DNA of 64,000 nt, taken from positions 8,225,818 to 8,289,817 of the forward strand of contig NC_037266.1 of NCBI RefSeq assembly GCF_000002425.4, written 5' to 3'. A program made the translations under genes and the position numbers. Each line of letters starts with the position of its first letter. Within the stretch, counting starts at the first letter, position 1. The DNA comes from Physcomitrium patens (Eukaryota; Streptophyta; Bryopsida; Funariales; Funariaceae). The notes beneath the pieces are model-generated. The model did no database searches. It worked only from the letters and a program-made list of their open reading frames with translations, and was not told where the DNA came from. Shown piece by piece: positions 55,816 to 64,000 of this stretch.

Positions 55816-56445
55816 AATTTGTGCTCCACCCATTTCACCGCAATTTTTTGAAACGCCCCAAATTGGGATACGACTAGGCATTCCGCGGCGCTGTAAGCGG
55901 AACGGAACCACAAAACCTGGAACCATCAAAAATCAAAAACCCATTACAATAATGCCTCGAATTATGAAAATGTATGAGCGTTGGAGGCTATGGAAGTTTT
56001 GAACAGAAAAAGCATGCTGCAGCGATTTATTTAGTATCATCAGAGGTTGAGGTCTATGAAAAGAATTGCTGAAAGTGTAAGGTTTTATTTATTTATTTTT
56101 CTTTTTTCTCAAATAATGCTATTTGAAACAGTGAGGGATCAGTCGAGCTGTATGTTAGAGTGCTCAAAGGGGACAAGGTTGGTGTGTATTTTGATAAGAC
56201 ATGGTTGTCCATGTTTGCTTTAGAGTTTGCTTGAATGCAAATTCTAAGCTGGGTGCAAAGTTGATAGACATGTTAAAAAATTATTTTTGGATTGAGCAAG
56301 TGAGTCACACCATTTTTAAGGTTTCACTTGGAGTCGTTTTGTACTACAGTCACCTGCTTCACACCACTTTCAAAAACCCATTCTGTTACATCTGTAAAGT
56401 GGATGTGATGATACAGTAGGGTGGAGGACAACTTCCAGCTGGAAA

Positions 56446-56526
56446 TCAGTCAGGAGAATAAGCTCCACTTTGCATGAGGGTCACAAAGCTCAAGGCAGCA
56501 AGTAGAAGCATGAGATTCTTCAACAT
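56446..56526 (-). CDS. Possible signal-peptide exon
   Basis: From an internal ATG (56526-56524) the - strand reads MLKNLMLLLAALSFVTLMQS then GAYSPD and a TGA. The pattern (basic residue, long Leu/Ala/Val core, then small residues) is that of a cleavable secretory signal peptide. The frame is open further upstream to 56,760. Only two residues follow the predicted cleavage zone before the stop, and no donor is obvious, so it is either the ruin of a secreted-protein gene or coincidence. Confidence 0.2.
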   Translation of the reverse strand: MLKNLMLLLAALSFVTLMQSGAYSPD

Positions 56527-56760
56527 GAGGCTCTCCTTCAAGGCAATACACAATTTGTTACCTCCACCACCCAATTCATTTTGCAACTTGCATAAAATAA
56601 CAGGTAAAAGGGAAGGAAGAAAACATGTTCTTGTAGTTTGAGCCATGTGGATTTTTGTTCCCCCATTTCCAGCCCCTTTCACCACTGCTTTGATCCAACC
56701 CATGCTCCATCCAACCCATTTATTGGTATAACAATAATCACTGGTGGGTATGAATCCCAA

Positions 56761-59440
56761 GGCATTATTTCAAGTGGGGGTGAAGGGAAAGCACCACAGA
56801 TGGAAGACTTGGGGAACACATGGGCATTGAAAGAATCTCCTTTGTTTCTTATTGTGATATTTTGTGTTTTAGATACTCTAATGTTGCCCCATGCTGAGAG
56901 TTGATGCCCTTTCTACTTCTTCTCCCTTTTCTTTCTTTCTTTAATGTTCATTGTATCAAATTGGGCTGAAGTTTGGTCCAGAATGATCTTAGACCACAGC
57001 AGGATGGCAGAGTTGTACCCAAATTAGCATAATAACATTTAAGGCAAATGGTTTAAATCCTACATATTATATGTCATCAATACATGGTGGGCTCTTGCAC
57101 AAAGTTTACCCTGGCTTTGTTAACAGAGAAATAAATAAATGATGGTGTTTGTAGGCTAATGGCACTAGATATTAAATCCCAAATTGACAGTGGCTCTCCA
57201 GTCAAAGCCACCAGCTGAAGGTAGGTGATAATTTGGTGGAAACATGACCATGCCCAGCAGTTAGGACTGACAGTGATCATGCTTCCTTTTGTTGTAAGGC
57301 TGGGATCTGGAACATTAGGAGGGTGAGATTTAGCACAGTACTCTCATGGGGGATTTGCACAGTAGCATGCACTCTTGTTCATTTATTGAGGAAGAGATGT
57401 TTTGTGAACAATGCACAGAGCAGTGTTCTCCTCTATTAGTGAGGTCTACCATTCTTTATTTGGGTTTCATAGTGCAACAATAGCAAGCAAATATGCCATT
57501 TGGCTGGGGATATTTTGCATCCATGTATTCATCCACACAATCAGATAGTTGTTGTGGGGCAGCCTACATGTGTGTCTCTGCTCTGGTCCTGTATTGTTTC
57601 AACATGAATGGCTTGAGAGTAGACATTAGTACATATTTCTTTTTTGGTTATGGTTCTAAATATGTGTAAATCAGGAAATGAAAATTAAACAACAAAGTGT
57701 GGAAGTCACTAGAAGAGTCACTATGTGACATGCATAGATTGAGAAGGATTACATGTTGATAAAGACAGAAGAAGATTTTCAGCTGGTCTTGAAATAGTGT
57801 TTTGGGTAATGTGAATGAGATTGGATTTCTGTGGGCACAAATTCCTTTCATGCAGCAAGAGAAGGAAAGCATAGACTGTTTCAAGTACAATGTATGTAAT
57901 TATTTGTAATGAAAATTTATCTTTGTCCACAGTGGTTGTATGAATAAGTAACTCCAGAGTGACAAAAGCATTAGTTCTGACAAGACCTTAACAGAGTTTT
58001 AGAACCTTTGATAACTGCATATTGCAGATCACTCCAACAAGATGCAGTAACAGTATCGAAATGATTCGCATCAAAAGTCATGAATATCTCTTGTACCCCC
58101 TCTATTTACTCTCCTGAGATATGGTAGAGGAACTTCTATCTGTACGAAAAAATAAACGTATTTCATGTTTTATTATCATAGAGAAGAAGTGAGTAACAGA
58201 AGTGATCAAAGAATCTACCACACAATCACTGCTGGGTATGCCTTGGAATAGCCTTGAAATTAAGCCTTTGGTTTTGTTTCGTGTGCAGCAAAAATACCTG
58301 TATAAAGTACGTATGAAGCCGCCTCCGGGACCAGTTGTAGGCTTTCTGTCTCTCCCCGTCTGACAAAATCTGCCGTGGACTCTCCCCCCCCTGTTCTGTA
58401 CCTTTATGCACCAACGACATAGTATCAAATTCCCATCCTATCAAAGAAGCTGCCAGGGCTCTGGTATATCTGATCGATATCCGATGGTATACCCTATAGT
58501 TAAGCTAAAAATGAAAAAAGTATTGAAGTGATAGCAGATCGGAATCAAGGCTTATACAGGTCAGTGACACACTCAGCATATCAGCAGATATTTCTAGGCG
58601 AGGGCGATTTAAGGAGTGGTAGAGAGGTGGCTGGTGGAGGAGCAACACACGAGGAGCGCTTGCAGATACTTCCGAAGGCACTTAGTTGAAAATGCCGACT
58701 GGTATATTTTCTTACAGCACAAGAGAAATCTGATTACTGGGTGACATGAGAAGGGAAGAGTTTGTCTTTTATTTATTTAGTGAACATATTTTAGAAGTTA
58801 CGGATAAATGCAAGTGAAATATGAAAGGGTGGTTGCTAATGAGTAGACAGAGTTGCAGTGTTAATGGGCTATTTTCTTGGGAGACTCATTTACCAATGAT
58901 ACAAGTTTTTTAGATGTGTTGATTGTCATTCAGAAATCTTACTGGTTTGAAAAGATATATAATCTTTTTGAAGGTGTATACCAGTGGGAGTATAATCAGA
59001 TTTTTATTATTCAAAAATAAGTATGAACGTATTTTCTTTTAATTTTTAAGAGAGTCTCAAGGGCATTGTTGGTATGAGTATTAAAAAAATAAAAAAAAAT
59101 GTCGTTGGTTTTTGTATCAACTGTAATCATATTTGAATTGTGGGTCTGTTCCAGTGTAGTCAGATGCTTATCTACTACTCACAGAATATAAATGTAAAAT
59201 TTTAAGTATACGTTTTGAAGCCCCATGTTCCAAATATGTTAAACATATAGATGATTGGACATATGTTTAGTTATATTTTACAAACTGCACTTTTTTCATG
59301 AAAACAAAAGTCAAATGCATGGATTTTTGTGTCCAAGCACCACCTTTTAAAAAATTAGTTCAGCAGTTGGTCAAGCATTACTAATATTAAAGGCAGGAAA
59401 CCGTATAAGCAGGACGAAATTATTGCAAAAATTTATTTAG
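56761..59440. other. Intergenic DNA without recognisable genes
   Basis: Complex, mostly single-copy-looking sequence of moderate AT content. Frames such as 57,648-57,890 (-), 57,721-57,930 (-) and 58,102-58,428 (-) have no motif. No retroelement signature is seen. Confidence 0.5.
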
Positions 59441-59448
59441 AAAACAAC

Positions 59449-59679
59449 TTGCAGATTTTTCTGTATTTTCCACATCAGCCAAGCATGAAAGTGCTAAACA
59501 ATGCTGATAGGGGTGACATAAAGAAAAGGATCGAGCTGGAAAAGGAAAAAAGATTACATGCAAATATCGATGAAGAAGCACAAAAAAGCAACGATGTGAG
59601 TTCAAAAAGTATTAGAACACGTCAACATCGATTAAGCAGACGTAGGTGTGTGCAGAGAATTGTTTCGGAGAGCGATTGA
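59449..59679 (+). CDS. Candidate charged open frame, 76 codons
   Basis: The frame reads MQIFLYFPHQPSMKVLNNAD and then a highly charged stretch with KKRIELEKEKRLHANIDEEA and a basic RTRQHRLSRRR end. The middle would form a helix or short coiled coil. No family is recognised. It leads into the GC-rich island at 59.64 kb, so it could be part of the same transcript. Confidence 0.2.
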   Translation: MQIFLYFPHQPSMKVLNNADRGDIKKRIELEKEKRLHANIDEEAQKSNDVSSKSIRTRQHRLSRRRCVQRIVSESD

Positions 59680-60390
59680 GAAAATATCAGCACGATTCTT
59701 TTGGCTTCCTTTTTCGCTCGATGTGGTGGAATGGAGGCGTGGGATCGAAGGCAGGAGCAGTTGCAGCAAGGAAGCGATGAGCCGGAAATTAGAAACCAGC
59801 ACAATTATGCATGCCGTCGAGAGCTTGGTGGTGATCACATGGCGCATTGATGAGTGGCACGGATGGACGGATGGGGAGTTCGGAGAGAGGAGAGGGGGGC
59901 TACCTACGATGGATCGAGAGGTGCACAGAGGAGCAGCGCAAGCCAGTGGGCGGGGCCCAGAGCCTGCGAATTCGGCACCGTTCCCCAGGCGCTGTTGTGA
60001 CCGTGTGCGGTGCTCCTTGCTCCTTGCCTCTGTCAAGTATGGCTGGTGCGCGAAGAAGTTGTACGCCGCTGCTGCTTCTCCGCCACGCCCCTCCCCGCAC
60101 TAGTTCTTCGCAGTCATTGCTGCAGTTGCCAGCAGCGCCGGGCAAATCCCTAACGCCCCTGGGATGGATGCTGCAACTGCTCCTGCTGCAGAGCCTGGTT
60201 GGGCTGTGTCCCTGGCATCTCGTGAGGGCTTTGTTGCCTTGTCGATTTTCCAAGGCCGCCCACGCCCTTTGCATTCCCAGTTGCAGCCAACCAGTCGATC
60301 CTGCGACACCACCGTGCGACGCAACCCACCCACCCCATCAGGGCTCTTCTGCTGTTTGCGGTGCTTTGAAAGGATCCCTATGAAAAAATG
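59640..60390. other. GC-rich island with overlapping frames on both strands
   Basis: This 750-bp block is the most GC-rich sequence in the window. It is open in several frames: + at 59,648-60,103 (151 codons) and 59,847-60,383 (178 codons), - at 59,632-60,036 (134), 59,900-60,274 (124) and 60,100-60,396 (98). None shows a known domain, and the repeated CTG/CAG trinucleotides (ctgctgcag, gcaactgctcctgctgcag) explain much of the openness. It could be a CpG-rich promoter and leader for a gene outside the window or a decayed exon. The strand is undecided. Confidence 0.3.
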
Positions 60391-60441
60391 CAACAAATCT
60401 TTGCAAAACTCATTTTACCAACAAAAAAAAAACGTACAAAC

Positions 60442-60490
<49 letters not shown>

Positions 60491-60493
<3 letters not shown>

Positions 60494-60562
60494 TAAAGCA
60501 ACACCCCCATGCTATATACATGTGGGGTGCCGTGTTAACAATATGGGAGTGTCACTTTAGCA
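60491..60562. mobile_element. MITE-like inverted-repeat element 2 (short)
   Basis: A 72-bp element whose ends (60491-60510 and 60543-60562) are inverted repeats matching at 17 of 20 positions. A second, inner inverted repeat (caccccc.atg and cat.ggggtg) lies inside. It is flanked on the left by (TA)n(GA)n and on the right by (TA)n. Its ends (AAAG..ACACYCCCATATTGTT) resemble those of element 1 at 26,806-27,023. Confidence 0.55.
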
Positions 60563-60599
60563 ACTCCCACATATATATATATATATACACACACATATA

Positions 60600-61539
60600 C
60601 TTATTTTAAAAAATATTTGTTGCAGAACCCAAAACTGATTAGTCTTTTTTTTTTTTTCTTTTTTTTTTTTTAAATGAATGCTACATTTAAAACCCAAATC
60701 CAAATTCTCCCTCCTCCCTGCCTTTCTGTTTTTTTAAACCCTAAATAAATGTTACAACAACCCAACGTTATAGAACATGCACAAACTAATATTTTCCAAT
60801 ATAAAAGTTACATTAATTTATTATTATTATTCTTATTAATGTGTAAATATCTTTAGTGTAATGATTAAGTTGAAACCTAAATTTAAGGATTAGAATCATG
60901 ACAAATATTTAGTTGTTTGACATATGAGAATCAAAAAATTTTAATAATAACTTTTACAAAACATATATAAAAAATAAATTTAAAAATATAATATTTTATT
61001 TTATGGATGTATTCTTTTATTGCTAATATATTTTTATAATTATTAAATATAATTATTTCATAAATGCATATTATCATTTGTTAAATATGAGTTTAAAATA
61101 TTTAATCAGAGTATTAACAAATCAATTCAAACAATATTGTTAAAATATAGTTACACATTATAAACTTACATATAACATAATTGCGCATTAAAAATAAATA
61201 ATAATAAACAGAGATATAATTTTTTTTTAAGCTTTAAAATGGATGCACTCTAAAAAATAAAAAATAAATGTCAATCATACTCAAGTATATTTAAGGTGCT
61301 CTTAGAAAATTAATATATAGGGTTGCACCAAGCACATTTAAAAACATGACTTAGTATGTAAAATAACAACTAATACACAAATAGTAGTTCAAAGTTAAAA
61401 AGAAAAAAAAAAAGAAAAAAAAAGAAAAAAAAAAACTTAAAGTAATAAAAGAATACATCCATAAAACTACATAAAAGACTATAAAGATTTGAAAGCCTGA
61501 ATTTTTTCAAGCTCATTAAAAAGCATGGTAATTCTAAAG

Positions 61540-61540
<1 letters not shown>
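60600..61540. other. AT-rich tract without recognisable genes
   Basis: A and T runs, including a T-rich stretch at 60,645-60,672 and an A-rich stretch at 61,403-61,435. Frames here translate simple sequence. Confidence 0.6.
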
Positions 61541-61589
<49 letters not shown>

Positions 61590-61590
<1 letters not shown>

Positions 61591-61817
61591 TAAAATGACC
61601 CACACATTTACTAAAACAATATATCCTATCATCAAGAATGAGAAGAAACAAGGGAGATTGGGATGGAGAATGCTAAGAACAGAGGGAGCAGGGGTTGGGA
61701 ACAGAGGGGATGGAGATGAAAGTCATGATTGTAATGATGGTTTCTAGAGATGATCTATTTTTCTAATGATGGTTACAATAGGGTGGGTTGATTTAGTAAA
61801 TAGATGGATCATTTTAA
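61590..61817. mobile_element. MITE-like inverted-repeat element 3
   Basis: A 228-bp element with 30-bp terminal inverted repeats (61590-61619 against 61788-61817) matching at 25 of 30 positions and beginning TTAAAATGA. The interior is GA-rich and non-coding. The left side adjoins a (TA)n(GT)n run and the right side a (TA)n run about 12 bases on. It is probably a non-autonomous DNA transposon inserted at TA-rich sequence. Confidence 0.65.
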
Positions 61818-61829
61818 CATTTTTGTATG

Positions 61830-62404
61830 TGTATATATATATATATATATACACATACATATATTAAATTAATATTTTTATTACAAATTAACTTTTGTAA
61901 CTAAAATCATATATCATGTTGAAAATTCTTTTATGCATAAAAAGAAATTAATTTAATGTGACGTTATTAATATTTAAAGATTTAGAATTCATTAAATTTG
62001 TTAAAAATCATACTTTATATATTCCTAAAAAAACTCCTAAAGAATATTTGTAATTGTTATAATTTAAAATTAAATTTATGGATTATTTTATTATTATTAT
62101 ATTTTTGTCATTTGATGAGGTTTATATGTATGAATGCAGTGATTTTACATATTATAGTCATGTTTAGAAATCAAGATTTTAAAACTATATCTCTAATATT
62201 AACTACTTTGAGTTATTTCTTGAAATTATAGCAAATACAAGAATAAAAACTAGATATATACTTGTAAGTAATGGTCAAATTAATCTAAATAATACAAAAA
62301 ATTGTAATTAAATATGCTTTTGATTACATTTAAACATATTATTTCAATATATTATGTGTACTTATTTTTTTATTTTATGTTTTTCAAGTGATAAAAATTA
62401 TAGA

Positions 62405-62440
<36 letters not shown>

Positions 62441-63150
62441 GCATATACATGATTTAAAAATATTGTGATTTATAATCTTTACAAATTAATGGAAAGGTTC
62501 TAAATTAAAAACTTAACTTCAAAATATAATAAAAATAGTATATGATTTTTTCAACAAAAAGAACAAAACCAAAAAAATTTGATTCATAGACTATGCTCTA
62601 GTTAATTACTCTTCTATATAAATTAATTGTATAATTAAATATACATATTAAAAAAATACTAATAAAACATATTTCAAGTATACATATATACATACATTCA
62701 TATGTGTGTATATATGGATATATGTAATAAAGACAAGAATTTAGAAAAGAGAATATATTTATTTATTTTTAGGAAAAAAGAACACGATAAAAAAGAAGAA
62801 GATGGATATAGAATAAATAAATAAAATACAATTAAAAATTATCAAATGCAAAGAAATTGGAGAATGTTAAGTAAAGAATAGAATACAAGAAAGGTGTTAA
62901 TAAAATTGAGGATGGCCTCAATCTTGCTTTTATATATACTAGTTTTGAAGTTGGCCTAGTAGGATCTCCAAAAGACTTTAAGGCTTGTGATTTAAGAATC
63001 AAATATTAGATTTCTTCTAATGCCACTTCTTAAAAGTAAATAGTTTTATAATTTTTTTCAATAATACAAACATAAAATATTGTGTTTGATTACGATTATT
63101 AATATAAACATGAATTAAAAAAAAATCCTTTTAAAATTATTATTATTATT

Positions 63151-63182
<32 letters not shown>

Positions 63183-64000
63183 TTTTTTGTTTTTCAAAGA
63201 TATGTGGCAAGAGGAATGTATCTCCTTAGTGGGTTTTTTTTTATAATGATATTGGTTTTTACGGATTATTAAATAAATTATATTTATATTATTTGATATA
63301 TATGTATATATTATTTTAAAGAAATTATAAATTAAACATAATATTTTTAGATATCTTAATATTACTTAAAAATTATACATAAAAGAGAGTGTTCTTTTAT
63401 AACTCATTAGGTAGCACTACTTTAAAAACTCATCAATTACTAATAGTAAATTTGTACTATACAAGTCATTTAATATATTTTTGTACATAGCTTTGTTAGC
63501 ATAGAACCACTAAACTATTAAAAAAAAATATATTTCTAAATATATTTTATATGAATACATTTATACATATTTGTTTTTTTAATTTTTTTCATTAAAAACT
63601 ATTTGTTTATTAGAGTTTATTTTAACACCTAAAACATACTAAATATTTATATAGAATTGTTAGGTTTTTTTAAGAAATTAATTTCGTAGAAATAAGTACA
63701 CCACAGCTTTTATTCCATTACTAAAATTTTATTTCATGTAGGACTAGAAGACTTTTACTTGTAGCATGTAGTATTTTAGATACTTCTAATAACAAAAAAG
63801 TACATGGCTATATGCATGTATATGTACATCCATTTATATTATAAATAATTTTCATCATTTATTTATTTATTTAAATTAATTTTAAAATTTCAAATCAGGT
63901 TTTAAAAGCTTTATCTTCACATTTTAACTTACTACTAAAATTTTATCATGTTATTGGCGTTAACAAGAGAACCTACAGTATATTTGTAAGACATTTATTT
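61830..64000. other. AT-rich tract without recognisable genes
   Basis: AT-rich DNA with (TA)n at 61,829-61,850 and 62,408-62,439 and a TTTTG-repeat/poly-T stretch at about 63,150-63,198, similar to that at 1,700-1,770. The 77-codon frame at 61,998-62,231 has no motif. Confidence 0.6.

Overview
This window is nuclear DNA of a land plant. It is strongly AT-rich, contains an intron-split gene for a plastid enzyme of starch synthesis, and is dominated by decayed LTR retrotransposons of the plant Copia and Gypsy kinds. The few introns in the one clear gene, the AT-rich repeat-dense surroundings and the small GC-richer gene islands would fit a non-seed plant such as a moss, but the species cannot be fixed from the sequence alone.

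Layout. 1-360 looks like a CT-rich 5' leader with a short first coding exon on the + strand. 361-14,880 is a long AT-rich tract with (TA)n microsatellites, a Gypsy reverse transcriptase relic (about 2.6-3.0 kb), small tandem duplications, and two GC-richer islands without a recognisable product (about 3.9-4.6 kb and 8.6-10.6 kb). 15,316-22,184 is one old Copia element (here Copia-A) with both LTRs and a perfect 5-bp target duplication; a solo LTR of another family, a tRNA-like SINE candidate and an antisense LTR relic sit inside it. 22.2-24.2 kb is a low-copy island. 24.2-27.2 kb is AT-rich and holds a MITE. 27.3-38.5 kb is a Gypsy element (Gypsy-1) whose integrase is split by a second, internally deleted Gypsy element (Gypsy-2, 33,385-37,271). 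38.8-47.1 kb is a second Copia element (Copia-B, + strand) split by a truncated third one (Copia-C, - strand). None of these elements can still encode a full set of proteins.

From about 47.9 to 60.4 kb the composition changes to gene-like DNA. The one securely identified gene is the large subunit of ADP-glucose pyrophosphorylase on the - strand (51,678-54,010), five exons, all four introns in phase 0, 541 residues, with a plastid-targeting N-terminus and the catalytic Arg and Lys retained. Around it are several short open frames whose reality and strand I cannot settle. 60.4-64 kb returns to AT-rich DNA with two more small inverted-repeat elements embedded in (TA)n runs.

The genes do not form an operon or pathway cluster. 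The main story is layered transposon insertion whose order can be read from target duplications, plus one starch-synthesis gene in a small island. I found no new defence, secretion or biosynthetic system; the most distinctive unexplained structure is the set of (TA)n-embedded inverted-repeat elements.
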